Numbered from the stretch's first letter, positions 1-10,256 are shown. The stretch is 64,000 bases of DNA from Frateuria_A sp035944355 (GCF_035944355.1 NZ_DASZBH010000014.1:62001-126000); one strand, 5' to 3'. Made by a program: numbers and translations. The notes: generated by a model from the sequence alone, not told the origin.

Positions 1-1182
<1,182 letters not shown>

Positions 1183-1277
1183 GGAGGGTTCCGTGGCTGC
1201 CGGCCGGTGCCGGGCAGCGAATGTCTCGTGGCTGGTCATGGAATTTGGGAAAACGCGTTTGTGCAGGCGCCGTCGCT

Positions 1278-1592
1278 CTAGTCGAATACCTGCTTGACAC
1301 CATGTTTGGTGGCGTCCCAGCCCTCGCGTGCGCCATGGCCGACCGCGATGCCGGCCTTCTTCGCGCCATGGCCGATGCCGACGCCGGCCTCCTTCGCGCC
1401 GTGCCCCACCTTCTTGGCAACGCGCCTGGTCGCATGGCCGATGTCGCGCGCGCCATCGGCCACGCCGTGGCCGACGGCCTTGGCGTCCTGCTTGATGGAC
1501 TGACCGACGCTGCCTTGCGCCTGCGCGGCCGCGCCGACCGCGACCAGCCCGGCGCAGGCAAACAGGAGCGTGCCGATGGTCTTGCCGTTCAT
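1278..1592 (-). CDS. Small exported GHG-repeat protein, unknown function
   Basis: Protein of 104 residues that I do not recognise. Residues 1-25 form a signal peptide (MNGKTIGTLLFACAGL, cleavage near AAAQA-QG). The mature part is basic and repeats a short unit of the type VGHGAK/GIGHGA about seven times, which predicts an amphipathic, possibly helical, periplasmic protein. The ATG at 1592 is chosen over the in-frame GTG at 1601 because GAGGTG sits seven bases upstream of it. It is inserted between prfB and lysS on the same strand and may be cotranscribed with them. The repeat could equally reflect a low-complexity stress protein. Confidence 0.7.
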   Translation of the reverse strand: MNGKTIGTLLFACAGLVAVGAAAQAQGSVGQSIKQDAKAVGHGVADGARDIGHATRRVAKKVGHGAKEAGVGIGHGAKKAGIAVGHGAREGWDATKHGVKQVFD

Positions 1593-1633
1593 GCAGGTCA
1601 CCTCGTCAGTGATCGGATCGCCGATGATCGGAA

Positions 1634-2759
1634 TCAGGCGTCGATGCGCTTGGCGCCGGCGTCCAGGCCGGACTTCAGGCTCGCCTCGATGAACTCGTCC
1701 AGGTCGCCGTCGAGCACCTTCTGCGTATCCGAACGTTCGACGCCCGTGCGCAGGTCCTTGATGCGGCTCTGGTCGAGCACGTAGTTGCGGATCTGGCTGC
1801 CCCAGCCGATGTCGGACTTGGTCGCTTCCAGCGCGTCCTTCTCGGCATTGCGTTTCTGCAGTTCCAGCTCGTACAGCTTGGCCGCCAGCATCTTCATGGC
1901 GCGGTCGCGGTTGGCGTGCTGGCTGCGCTCGGTCTGGCAGGCCACCACCACGCCGCTGGGCACGTGGGTGATGCGCACCGCCGACTCGGTCTTGTTGACG
2001 TGCTGGCCGCCGGCGCCGGAGGAGCGGTAGACGTCGGTCTTCAGGTCGGCCGGGTTGATCTCGATGTCGATGTCGTCGTCGACCTCGGGCGAGACGAACA
2101 CGGAGGTGAAGCTGGTGTGGCGGCGGTTGTCCGAGTCGAACGGGCTCTTGCGCACCAGGCGATGCACGCCGATCTCGGTCTTCAGCCAGCCGTAGGCGTA
2201 GTCGCCCTCGACGCGGAAGGTGGCCGACTTGATGCCCGCAACTTCGCCGCCGGAGACTTCCATCATCTCGACCTTCCAGCCGCGCGACTCGGCCCAGCGC
2301 AGGTACATGCGCAGCAGCATCTCGGCCCAGTCCTGCGCCTCGGTGCCGCCGGCGCCGGCCTGGATGTCGACGAAGGCGTTGGCCGAATCCATCTTGCCGG
2401 AGAACATGCGCTGGAACTCGAGCTTGCCGACGCGGGCCTCGAGTTTCTCCACGTCGTCGGCGACCGAGCGGACGGTGTCCTCGTCGCCGTCGGCCGCGGC
2501 CATCTCCAGCAGTTCCTTGGCGTCGGACAGGCCGGCGGTGAGCTCGTCGATGCCGGTGACCACGGTGTCCAGGCGGGCGCGTTCGCGGCCCAGTTCCTGC
2601 GCGCGCGGCGGGTCGTCCCAGACGGTGGGGCTTTCCAGCTCGCGGCTTACTTCTTCGAGGCGCTCACGCTTGGTGGCGTAGTCAAAGATACCCCCTAAGC
2701 GACTCGACGCGGTCCGTGAGGTCCGCGATCTGCGCAAGGATCGGATTGGTCTCGATCAT
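1634..2759 (-). CDS. prfB: Peptide chain release factor 2 (programmed +1 frameshift)
   Basis: RF2 recognises UAA and UGA stop codons and releases the nascent peptide. The open frame from 2683 to 1634 carries the stop-codon recognition tripeptide SPF (in RKSPFDSDN) and the catalytic GGQ (in SSGAGGQHVNKTE). The first 25 codons are in another frame: ATG at 2759 encodes MIETNPILAQIADL and ends at an in-frame TGA (2684-2682), so the complete protein is made as join(2759..2685, 2683..1634). The length, about 374 residues, fits the family. The frameshift lets RF2 control its own level. Upstream bases 2760-2885 are non-coding and should carry the promoter. Confidence 0.97.
2681..2699 (-). promoter_or_regulatory. 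prfB: prfB +1 recoding site
   Basis: Reading the minus strand, an internal Shine-Dalgarno-like AGGGGG is followed by TAT and the slippery CTT-TGA-C. The ribosome pairs with AGGGGG, pauses at UGA when RF2 is scarce, and slips from CUU to UUU to continue with GAC. This 19-base element matches the classical E. coli site. Confidence 0.95.
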
Positions 2760-2885
2760 GAAACGTATGGCCGTGGTAGTGGCGCCCGTACGGGCGCTGA
2801 CGGGAACGGCGAAGGATAGCAAAGCGCCGCCATGGCCGGATACGGTGCGGCCTCGGCGTAGCGGGGAAACGGCAGGAACCCGTCG

Positions 2886-4121
2886 TCAGTAGAACAGCCG
2901 GGCGCTCAGTTGCACCTGGGTGCCGCGGCTGCGGGGCGGCAGGCCGTAGTCGGCGCGGGCGGTGCGCGTGCTGTCGATGCGCAGCGCCTCGAGGGTCAGC
3001 CGCAACCAGTCGTGCGGGCGCCAATTGAGTGCGGCGGTGACCGCGTTGCCGTGCTCACCCGCATGCGCGCCCGGCACGGCGGATGGATCGCGCGTACTGA
3101 AATGGTCCAGCCGCAAGGCCGGGCGCCAGGCGCCACGGTTCCAGCCGGCCAGTACGAAGGCGGCACGGTAGCGGGTGGCAAAGGAGCGGTTCGCGACCGG
3201 TTCGATGACCGTGTCGCCGTCCATCGCCTGAGCAATCCATTGGATCGGGCCGGTTTCCGCGGTGGCGCCCAGGCTCCAGAAGCGGGTCCGCCAGGCGTAC
3301 AGGCGATCCCCGCCGGCATAGGGCGCCCATGCAGCGGGATCGGCATGGTTGTCGTAGTGCATCAGGCTGACCCGGCCCCAGCCGCGCGCACGCCAGCTGG
3401 CCTGGACGTAGTTGCCCCAGTGCTGGCCGATGCGGCGGAACGGGTCGTAGCGCACCGGCGGTTCGTCGCCTTCGTCGCGCACGTAGGCATCCGGCTCGCG
3501 CAAGCGGCTGCCCAGTCCGTAGGTTAGGTCGCTCAGCGACCAGCCGCGGATCGCCAGCAGGTTGCCCGCCGGATCGTTGCGCTGGAACAGCGCACCGCGC
3601 AGCTCCCAGGTGGCGACGGCGCCGCGCCGTTCGATGCGCACCTCGGCGCCCACGGCGCGCAGCTCCTCGCCGACCCAGCTGTTGATCGCCGACGGCGTGA
3701 GCGTCCACGGGCTGGTCCAGCCGATGGCATCGTTCTCCAGCGAGACCGGCGGAAAGAATGCGCCCGCCTGCACCGATCCACGCCAGCGCGTGGTCGACAT
3801 CGGGCGCCAGCGCAGCCAGGCCTCCAGCACATCGACGTCGGCGCGATCGCGGTCCTGCAACTGCACGCCTGCGAACGCGAGCAACGAGGGCGTCAACTGC
3901 GCCGTACCCGCCAGGGCCGCGCCGCCGAAGCGCAGTCGGTCACTGGCGCCACCGTAGCGGCTTTTGCCCAGACCGCCGTCCACCCAGCTTTGCTCGGCCG
4001 GCGCCACGACCAGGCGGGTGTCGATGTAACCGTGCAGGCTCACATCCTGCGCCCGTGCCGCGAGCGGCAGCATACCAAGACAAACCCATGCCAGCGGGCG
4101 CAGGCCCGGGCGACGGCTCAC
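2886..4121 (-). CDS. Putative outer-membrane beta-barrel protein (third gene of cupredoxin/EAL operon)
   Basis: Protein of 411 residues with a signal peptide (cleavage near LAARA-QD). The mature sequence alternates polar and aromatic residues, opens with VSLHGYIDTRL as many porins do, and ends in LSARLFY, whose aromatic C-terminus is the usual signal for BamA-dependent insertion. I do not recognise a specific substrate. The GTG start at 4121 overlaps the stop of the upstream gene (GTGA), so the two are translationally coupled. With the cupredoxin-like gene upstream this suggests an envelope sensing or uptake module. It could instead be a non-pore barrel of the alginate/phosphate porin type. 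Confidence 0.7.
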   Translation of the reverse strand: MSRRPGLRPLAWVCLGMLPLAARAQDVSLHGYIDTRLVVAPAEQSWVDGGLGKSRYGGASDRLRFGGAALAGTAQLTPSLLAFAGVQLQDRDRADVDVLEAWLRWRPMSTTRWRGSVQAGAFFPPVSLENDAIGWTSPWTLTPSAINSWVGEELRAVGAEVRIERRGAVATWELRGALFQRNDPAGNLLAIRGWSLSDLTYGLGSRLREPDAYVRDEGDEPPVRYDPFRRIGQHWGNYVQASWRARGWGRVSLMHYDNHADPAAWAPYAGGDRLYAWRTRFWSLGATAETGPIQWIAQAMDGDTVIEPVANRSFATRYRAAFVLAGWNRGAWRPALRLDHFSTRDPSAVPGAHAGEHGNAVTAALNWRPHDWLRLTLEALRIDSTRTARADYGLPPRSRGTQVQLSARLFY

Positions 4122-6439
4122 GCGACGCCGGCCCGCGCGAACCCGGCCAGTTCCCCGGCCGGCAGCGGGCGGGCGATGAAATAGCCCTGGGCATGGTCGC
4201 AGCCGATCGCGGCCAGTTGCTCCAGCGCGCGGACGTCCTCCACGCCTTCGGCGGTGACCTGATAGCCCAGCCGGTGGCCCAGCTCGACGATGGAGCGCAC
4301 GATGGTCTGATCGCCCGCGTCGCGGGCCAGGTGCCGGATGAAGGTCTGGTCGATCTTCAGTTCGCTCACCGGCAGGTGGCGCAGGTAGGCGAAGGCGGAT
4401 TGGCCCACGCCGAAGTCATCCACCGCGATGCCCACACCCATGTCGGCCAGGCCGCGCAGTACACGCATGGCTTTTTCCGGCTCGCCGATCACCGCGCGCT
4501 CGGTGATCTCCACGGTGAGCAGCTCGGCCGGCAGTCCATGGATGGAGAGCAGCCGCCCGATGCGCAGCGGCAGTTCCACTTCGGCCAGGTCCCGCGCCGA
4601 AAGGTTGATCGCCACCTTCAACGCCAGGCCGCAGGCATGCCAGCGGCTGGCCTGCGCGATGCCGGCAGCGAGCGCCCACCGGGTGAGCCGCTGGATGTTG
4701 CCGGTGTCCTCGGCCATGCCGATGAAGTCCTGCGGCGGCACGGCGCCGCGGCGCGGATGGTGCCAGCGCACCAGCGCCTCGACGCCGTCGATGCGGCGCG
4801 TGGCCAGCTCCAGCTTTGGCTGGTAGTGCAGCACCAGCTGGCCGTGGTCCAGCGCTTCGCGCAGCTCCCCCATCAGCGACAAGCGTTCGGCACGGTGCGG
4901 GTCGGTCGCCGCGTCGTAGAAGGCCAGCGGCCGGCTGGTACCGCTGGCGGCGAACTGGGCCACCTCGGCGTGGCGCAGCAGCACCGAGGCCTGCAGGCCG
5001 TCGTCCGGATACATCGCGATGCCTATCGCAGGCAAGGTGTCGATGCTGACGTCCGCCTCGACGTACGGGGTGCCGAGCGCATCGAGGAGGCGCAGCGCCG
5101 ACGCCATCGCTTCGTTGCGGTCCGCGTCCGGCAGCCAGGCGACGAACTGGGTGTCGGTGGCACGCGCCAGGCAGGCCCGCGCGGCGACGCGGCCCAGCCG
5201 CCCGCTGACCTCGCGCATCAGCCGGTCGTAGAGCCCGTGCCCCATCGTCTTGATGATGTCGGGCACGCGCGTGAGGCCCACCATCAGCAGCGCGCCACGG
5301 CCGAAGCCGGCCTCGCGGACACGGTCGATCGTGTTTTCGATGGCCACGCGATTGGGCAGGCCGGTCACGTGGTCGTGCAAGGCCTGCTCGCGGATGCGCT
5401 CCTCGCGCTGGCGCACCGCCTCGGCCATGGTGCCGAAGGCCGCTGCGAGCTGGCCCAGCTCGTCGCGCCGGTCGAGGCTGGGCAGCGTGTGATAGTCGCC
5501 CGCCTCGATCCGCCGCGCCGCGTCGGCGAGCGACTCCACCGGACGGGACACGCTGCGCGCGGCCAGCCAGGCGCCGATCAGGCCCAGCGCCAGGCCCAGC
5601 GCGAGCAGCAGCGCCCAGGCGATCGCCACCGACCGGAACGGCCGCAGCGCGTCCTCCAGCGAATAGCCGAGCACGGCCACTACGGGCTCGGCGCTGTGAG
5701 GCTGGCTCAACGGCTGCGCCAGCACGAGGTATTCGTGGCCGCTCACGAGGCGTACGGAGGGCCGTGCCGGCAGCTCCTGCCCGCCCAGGCTGGCGACCAG
5801 CCCTGCATGGGTGAGGCTCTGGGCGACGGTGCGCCACGGCGAGCCGGCCGGCCGTACCGCCAGCTCGATGTCACCGGGCAACGCCGACAGCTTGCGCAGG
5901 TGATCGAGCAGCGCGCTGTCCAGCGGCACGTACACCACCACCAGGCCAACGGGCTGTGGCGCGTAGATCGGCACGACCACCACCCAGTACGCCTTCGCCT
6001 GCAGCGTGACCACGGCTGCGGTGCGCCGGTCGAACGCATGTTCGGCCAGATCGGGAAAGGCGAAACGCTGTCCGCCGATGCGCGTGTCGGCGGTGTCGAC
6101 CTCGACCAACCCGTCCAGGCCGACCAGTTGCATGCGCGATGCGCCGACCCGCCGGCCGTGGTTGCGCAGCACGGAAAACACCGTGCCATGGTCGCGCTCG
6201 GCGATCGCCGAACGCAGTGCGTAGTCGAGCGAAAGCACTTCGACATTGCCCGCCACGCGCGCCGACAGGTCGTCCATCTGCGCCACGAAGGCCTGCGCAT
6301 TGAACGCCAGCCGGCGCTCGCCCTCGCTGACCATGGCGCGGCGCGTGACGCCGTAGACCAGCGCGGCGGTGAGCAACTGCACCGTCACGAGCGTGGCGAC
6401 GAAGAACAGCGCAAGGCGGAGGCGGAAGCCGACGCGCAT
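4118..6439 (-). CDS. Membrane GGDEF/EAL protein, degenerate GGDEF, probable c-di-GMP phosphodiesterase
   Basis: Protein of 773 residues. A transmembrane helix lies at 9-30 and a second at about 271-295; between them is a 230-residue periplasmic sensor region. A HAMP-like linker follows (296-345), then a GGDEF domain (about 350-505) and an EAL domain (about 520-770). The GGDEF signature is replaced by TDTQF (about 428-432), so cyclase activity is unlikely. The EAL side keeps EALVRW (554-559), NLSARDL, VEITE, DDFGVG (674-679) and ELKIDQ, all expected for c-di-GMP hydrolysis. The ATG at 6439 begins just after the upstream gene's stop; a longer frame exists upstream but overlaps that gene and is not credible. 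Inferred role: c-di-GMP breakdown in response to an envelope signal. Confidence 0.9.
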   Translation of the reverse strand: MRVGFRLRLALFFVATLVTVQLLTAALVYGVTRRAMVSEGERRLAFNAQAFVAQMDDLSARVAGNVEVLSLDYALRSAIAERDHGTVFSVLRNHGRRVGASRMQLVGLDGLVEVDTADTRIGGQRFAFPDLAEHAFDRRTAAVVTLQAKAYWVVVVPIYAPQPVGLVVVYVPLDSALLDHLRKLSALPGDIELAVRPAGSPWRTVAQSLTHAGLVASLGGQELPARPSVRLVSGHEYLVLAQPLSQPHSAEPVVAVLGYSLEDALRPFRSVAIAWALLLALGLALGLIGAWLAARSVSRPVESLADAARRIEAGDYHTLPSLDRRDELGQLAAAFGTMAEAVRQREERIREQALHDHVTGLPNRVAIENTIDRVREAGFGRGALLMVGLTRVPDIIKTMGHGLYDRLMREVSGRLGRVAARACLARATDTQFVAWLPDADRNEAMASALRLLDALGTPYVEADVSIDTLPAIGIAMYPDDGLQASVLLRHAEVAQFAASGTSRPLAFYDAATDPHRAERLSLMGELREALDHGQLVLHYQPKLELATRRIDGVEALVRWHHPRRGAVPPQDFIGMAEDTGNIQRLTRWALAAGIAQASRWHACGLALKVAINLSARDLAEVELPLRIGRLLSIHGLPAELLTVEITERAVIGEPEKAMRVLRGLADMGVGIAVDDFGVGQSAFAYLRHLPVSELKIDQTFIRHLARDAGDQTIVRSIVELGHRLGYQVTAEGVEDVRALEQLAAIGCDHAQGYFIARPLPAGELAGFARAGVA

Positions 6440-6444
6440 GGGAC

Positions 6445-7086
6445 CTAGTAATCCAGGTGCTCGCGATCGGCGAACCCGCGAGGGTCCGGGATAAGCGACA
6501 GCGCGAATTCCGCGTGCGCCGGCGCGTCCTCGGCCACGTTCGCTTCGACGCTCGGTGGTACCTGGCCGGGGCGCAATTGCGGATGCCACACCTCGACCGT
6601 GTAATGTCCGGGCGGCAGGTGCTCGAATACCACCTGTCCTTGCGGGGGCGTCACCAGCGCCTGCCCGGAGGTGATCACCAGGTAGGCGATCATGTGGTCG
6701 TGGATGTTGCAGCCGACCGCGACCAGACCGGTCTTGTCCAGGGTCAGCGGCGGCGAGCTCTCGCCCGGACGCAGCAGGAACTCGAACGCCTTGGCCTCGG
6801 AGAAGGAGTAGACATGGTGGCGGGTGCCGTCGCTGTTGCGGAACACCACCCGGTCGCCCGGATGCAGCACCTGCACGTAAGGGATGAAAGTCTCGTTGCG
6901 TTGGTCGACATAGCGGGTCACCGGCCGGGGCGCCGGATCGGATGCCGGGGCCGCCGTCACCAGGCTCACCACCGCGTCGCCCACGGCGTGGCCGCCCGAA
7001 TCGCTGACCCGCACCACCAGTTGGCCCGCCCATGCCGGGCCTGCACAGCCGGCCAGCAGCCAAGCCACGACGAGTCGCCAGCGCAT
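6445..7086 (-). CDS. Periplasmic cupredoxin-like protein (methylamine-utilisation type)
   Basis: Protein of 213 residues with an N-terminal export signal. LLAGC at about 10-14 could be a lipobox, or cleavage may be at PAWA-GQ, so it is either a lipoprotein or a soluble periplasmic protein. The fold is plastocyanin-like: VVFRNSDGTRHHVYSF supplies a first His and VGCNIHDHM supplies Cys, His and Met in type 1 copper spacing. A C-terminal carboxypeptidase-regulatory-like segment (PPGHYTVEVWHP) follows. The ATG at 7086 is preferred over the GTG at 7095 because AGGGGAG lies eight bases upstream. It is the first gene of a three-gene operon and may present a metal or redox signal to the sensor encoded next. 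Confidence 0.8.
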   Translation of the reverse strand: MRWRLVVAWLLAGCAGPAWAGQLVVRVSDSGGHAVGDAVVSLVTAAPASDPAPRPVTRYVDQRNETFIPYVQVLHPGDRVVFRNSDGTRHHVYSFSEAKAFEFLLRPGESSPPLTLDKTGLVAVGCNIHDHMIAYLVITSGQALVTPPQGQVVFEHLPPGHYTVEVWHPQLRPGQVPPSVEANVAEDAPAHAEFALSLIPDPRGFADREHLDY

Positions 7087-7322
7087 GACGCGCACTCCCC
7101 TGAAATTCCCCGGCGCTAGCCTAACCCAGGCATCCGCGCCCCAGTCAATGAGGCCGTTGCGCCGGCGGCAGGCTCATCCAGGGAGTTGATCGTACTGGCG
7201 CAGCCTTGCCCGAGCCGCCGAACGCCCCGAGGGCACGGGGATCGCGCTCGATACGTGCCTCGACCACGCCGTGGTTACGCAACGCCACGTAGCTTGGCAG
7301 GCTCCGCTTCCGAGGGCTCGGC

Positions 7323-8192
7323 ATGCAGAAGAACCGACGCGAGGACCACCGCGCTTCCGGCGCCAGCGAGGGCTTTTCGCTGTCGCGCAAGGAACAGGGC
7401 GAGGTCGAGCAGAAACGCCCGCCGCGGGTGGCCGTTCTGCATGAAACCATCCGTCTCGAAGGCGAGGAGGAACTGGGCCGCGGCATCGCCGCGCTGTGCT
7501 GGTCGGCGCTGGCGGCCGGGCTGTCGATGGGCTTCTCGATGCTCGCGCGCGGCCTGTTGCACCGTTACCTGGTCGGCGCGCCTGCAGGCTTCGGCTTCAT
7601 GATCGAGAGCCTGGGCTATCCGTTCGGATTTCTGGTGGTGATCCTCGCCCGCCAGCAGCTGTTCACCGAAAACACGATGACCGCCGTGCTGCCGCTGATG
7701 ACCCATCCGAGCCTAGGCACGCTCGTCTCGCTGTTGCGACTGTGGTCGGTGGTGTTCGCCGGCAACCTGATCGGCACCGGCCTGTTCGCCTACGGCATCC
7801 TGCACATGCGGCTGTTCGACCAGGCCACGCAGGATGCCTTGCTGGGCATCGGCACCGAGATGATGGGCAACTCGCCGCTGCAGATGTTCACCAAGGGCAT
7901 CGTCGCCGGCTGGTTGATCGCCACCATGGTGTGGCTGCTGCCGGCGGCGGAGCACGCGAAGATCACCGTGATCGTGCTCACCACCTACCTGATCGCGCTG
8001 GGCGGCTTCACCCACATCATCGTCGGCTCGGTGGAGGTGCTCTACCTGGTGTTCGCGCACGGGCTTTCGCTGGCGGCCTTCGCATGGCACTTCGCATTGC
8101 CGACGCTGGCAGGCAACATCGTCGGCGGCAGTTGCATCTTCGCCCTGATCAGTCATGCCCAGGTGCGCAGCGACGAGGCCGAGGAGCGCTGA
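7323..8192 (+). CDS. Formate/nitrite transporter family channel (YfdC-like)
   Basis: Protein of 289 residues with a charged 40-residue cytoplasmic N-terminus followed by about six hydrophobic segments, as in the pentameric FNT family of anion channels. The segments GFGFMIESLGYPFGFLVV, RQQLFTENTMTAV and GNIVGGSCIFALISHAQV match the YfdC subgroup better than FocA or NirC. The transported ion is not settled by the sequence. The ATG at 7323 has a GAGG about eight bases upstream. The next gene begins 49 bases downstream on the same strand, so the two may share a transcript. Confidence 0.87.
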   Translation: MQKNRREDHRASGASEGFSLSRKEQGEVEQKRPPRVAVLHETIRLEGEEELGRGIAALCWSALAAGLSMGFSMLARGLLHRYLVGAPAGFGFMIESLGYPFGFLVVILARQQLFTENTMTAVLPLMTHPSLGTLVSLLRLWSVVFAGNLIGTGLFAYGILHMRLFDQATQDALLGIGTEMMGNSPLQMFTKGIVAGWLIATMVWLLPAAEHAKITVIVLTTYLIALGGFTHIIVGSVEVLYLVFAHGLSLAAFAWHFALPTLAGNIVGGSCIFALISHAQVRSDEAEER

Positions 8193-8241
8193 GCGCAAGA
8201 ACCGGAGGGTGTCCGTCACAGGAGAGCTCCAGACTGGCGCC

Positions 8242-8985
8242 ATGACCAACCCGCCCGCACCTGCTCCAGACCGAGACGATCCGCTGACTGCCCTGCGGGC
8301 CGTGGACTGGACTGCCGTGCATGCCGCTCTGGACGCGTATGGCCAGGCGGTGCTCCCGGCGCTCCTGGCCGCCGAGACCTGCCGGACGCTGGCGTCGCTC
8401 TACTCGGAGCCGGAACGCTTCCGCAGCCGCGTGGTGATGGCCCGGCATGGCTTCGGCCGCGGCGAATACCGGTACTTCGATTATCCGCTGCCCGCGGTGG
8501 TGCACGCGCTCCGCACGGCGGTTTATCCGCAGCTGGTGCCGCTGGCGAACCGATGGAACGAGGCGATGGGCCTGGACGTGCGCTATCCGCCCACGCATGC
8601 CCAGTTCCTTGAACGCTGCCACGCCGCGGGCCAGCGCCGCGCCACGCCATTGCTGCTGCAATACCAGACCGGCGACTACAACTGCCTGCACCAGGATCTC
8701 TACGGCGAGCATGTGTTTCCACTGCAGCTGGCCGTGCTGCTGTCCGAGCCCGGACGGGATTTCACCGGCGGCGAGTTCGTGCTCACCGAGCAGCGCCCGC
8801 GCCTGCAATCGCGGGCCGAAGTCGTGCCGCTGGCCCTGGGCGACGCCGTGGTCTTTGCCGTTCACCATCGTCCGGTGCGCGGTTCCCGCGGCTATTACCG
8901 CGCGAACCTGCGCCACGGCGTGAGCCGGCTGCGCAGCGGCCGCCGCCACACGCTGGGAATCATCTTCCACGATGCGGCTACGTAG
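8242..8985 (+). CDS. 2-oxoglutarate/Fe(II)-dependent oxygenase
   Basis: Protein of 247 residues with the double-stranded beta-helix iron site HxD...H: His150 and Asp152 in CLHQDLYGEH and a distal His225 in NLRHGVSR, followed by an Arg-rich strand (RRHTLGIIF) that would bind the 2-oxoglutarate carboxylate. The spacing agrees with prokaryotic prolyl-hydroxylase-like enzymes acting on protein or small molecules; the substrate cannot be told from sequence. I chose the ATG at 8242 (MTNPPAP); a longer frame to 8155 overlaps the previous gene. It follows the FNT channel gene closely. Confidence 0.85.
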   Translation: MTNPPAPAPDRDDPLTALRAVDWTAVHAALDAYGQAVLPALLAAETCRTLASLYSEPERFRSRVVMARHGFGRGEYRYFDYPLPAVVHALRTAVYPQLVPLANRWNEAMGLDVRYPPTHAQFLERCHAAGQRRATPLLLQYQTGDYNCLHQDLYGEHVFPLQLAVLLSEPGRDFTGGEFVLTEQRPRLQSRAEVVPLALGDAVVFAVHHRPVRGSRGYYRANLRHGVSRLRSGRRHTLGIIFHDAAT

Positions 8986-9800
8986 TCGCGAAGTTCCCGA
9001 TGCTTGGCTTGTCGCCTGCCAACGCGGCACAGGCCTACCACCTGTGCGCTGGATGTGGGAACGCACCCTACCTTGCGTCCTTGCCGACTCCACGCTGTTG
9101 GTGTCGGGAAAGAACGTATCGAGCAAATCATGAGCCGTCAGGGCCAAGTGATCGTCGTTGCGATACGTGTGCGGCAATGACGTCTTCGCCGACAGCACAA
9201 TCTGGGATTTGGCGGAATCCACAGTGGCGACGCATAACGGATGGCTGGTGTCACGCCGCGCTCACGAATTCCTGATTTTCACGAAGCCGTGGTCTGCGCA
9301 TGGCGGTCGAACCGCGTTTGCTCACGATCGCGAAAATCGATGTCGGCGTCAGCATTCACTCGTCCGCCATGCGAAATGGATGAACGTGAGTCGAATATGA
9401 ATCGGCCCGTCCTGGCACTTGCCAGCGACGGTGACGGCCACTACGCTCCCGCCGACTTTCGATGATGTCCATCGCCTACGGATATCAGTGCACGCGACGA
9501 ACCGGAGGGGTCCGGATCGGCGCGACCCGGCAAACCACCGCCGGATGGAACGACCGCCACGTGCGGAACAATCAAAGCAGCAGCCGCCTTCGAACGGACC
9601 ACGCATGGTCGCGATTGGCAGTGCGCGCAATGCCTTAAGCCGGCTCGTTTCCGGCCGAACGCCACAATCCCGTGGCAAAGCGTCGCGACTTGGTTTCGGT
9701 CGCGGCGATTCATCCAGGTGGAACGGCCTGCCCGCCCGTCCACCGCAACGGCGTACGAGATGGATTCTTCATCCCGCACGTACAGCACGCTGGAGGCAGA
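8986..9800. other. 815-base stretch with no recognisable gene
   Basis: No open frame here gives a protein I can support: the short frames on both strands have unnatural composition and no initiation signal. There is no tRNA, insertion-sequence end or long repeat. The GC content looks lower and more uneven than in the flanking genes, with AT-rich patches near 9120-9400. It may be decayed coding sequence or a long regulatory region ahead of the hydrolase gene. Confidence 0.4.
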
Positions 9801-10235
9801 ATGAAACTTTCCATGCTGTTGTGGTTGACGTCCGTCCTGCCACAGCCGGTCGCAGACCAGGCCTGCCTGGCGACGACCGTGTACTTGGAGGCACGCAGCG
9901 AGACGACCATCGGTCAGCTTGCAGTAGCAGAGGTTGCGCTGCGGCGTCGCGAACGCGGCCGTTGGGGTGACACCGTTTGCAAGGTGGTCGCCGCACCGCA
10001 TCAGTTCGCCATCACCGCCACGCCCGGTTCGTACGACATCACCAACTTCGCCGCCTTCGCAAAGGCGTGGAAGGTCGCCGGCACGTCGATGGAAAACTGG
10101 GCGTTGCCGCTTGCGCAGCGCCAGCTGCTGGTGCCGCACGCCGATCACTTCGCCACCGTGGCCATCGCACCCGACTGGTCGCTCAACCACACCGGCACCA
10201 CCATCGGCGAGCACCGCTTCTACGCTGTCAACTGA
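9801..10235 (+). CDS. SleB-like cell wall hydrolase domain protein, exported
   Basis: Protein of 144 residues. A short signal sequence (residues 1-20) precedes a Hydrolase_2/SleB-type domain: CLATTVYLEARSE carries the conserved Glu of the family's EAR(G/S)E motif, followed by GQLAVAEVALRR and TVCKVVAAPHQFA, the usual order in SleB/CwlJ-type hydrolases. These enzymes cut peptidoglycan glycan strands. The ATG at 9801 has GGAGG five bases upstream, and this fixes the start although the frame is open further upstream. It is monocistronic: an intrinsic terminator follows directly. The usual FS/FQ motif near the end of the core is FA here, so activity needs testing. Confidence 0.75.
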   Translation: MKLSMLLWLTSVLPQPVADQACLATTVYLEARSETTIGQLAVAEVALRRRERGRWGDTVCKVVAAPHQFAITATPGSYDITNFAAFAKAWKVAGTSMENWALPLAQRQLLVPHADHFATVAIAPDWSLNHTGTTIGEHRFYAVN

Positions 10236-10256
10236 CCAGACGCGCAAGCCAGGCAC

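Noticed and set aside
3758..6448. Plus-strand open frame of 896 codons opposite the GGDEF/EAL and porin genes
   Set aside because: It is antisense to two genes with clear domains; its product is rich in His, Arg, Gln and Ala with no motif, as expected for the shadow of high-GC coding DNA.
6445..7063. N-terminal extension of the GGDEF/EAL protein to 981 residues
   Set aside because: The extension lies in another frame of the cupredoxin gene and has no domain; the ATG at 6439 begins with a normal membrane helix.
8149..9222. Minus-strand frame whose first 80 residues look somewhat protein-like
   Set aside because: Most of it is antisense to the 2OG oxygenase gene, and I see no initiation signal or family motif; not enough to call a gene in the 8986-9800 gap.
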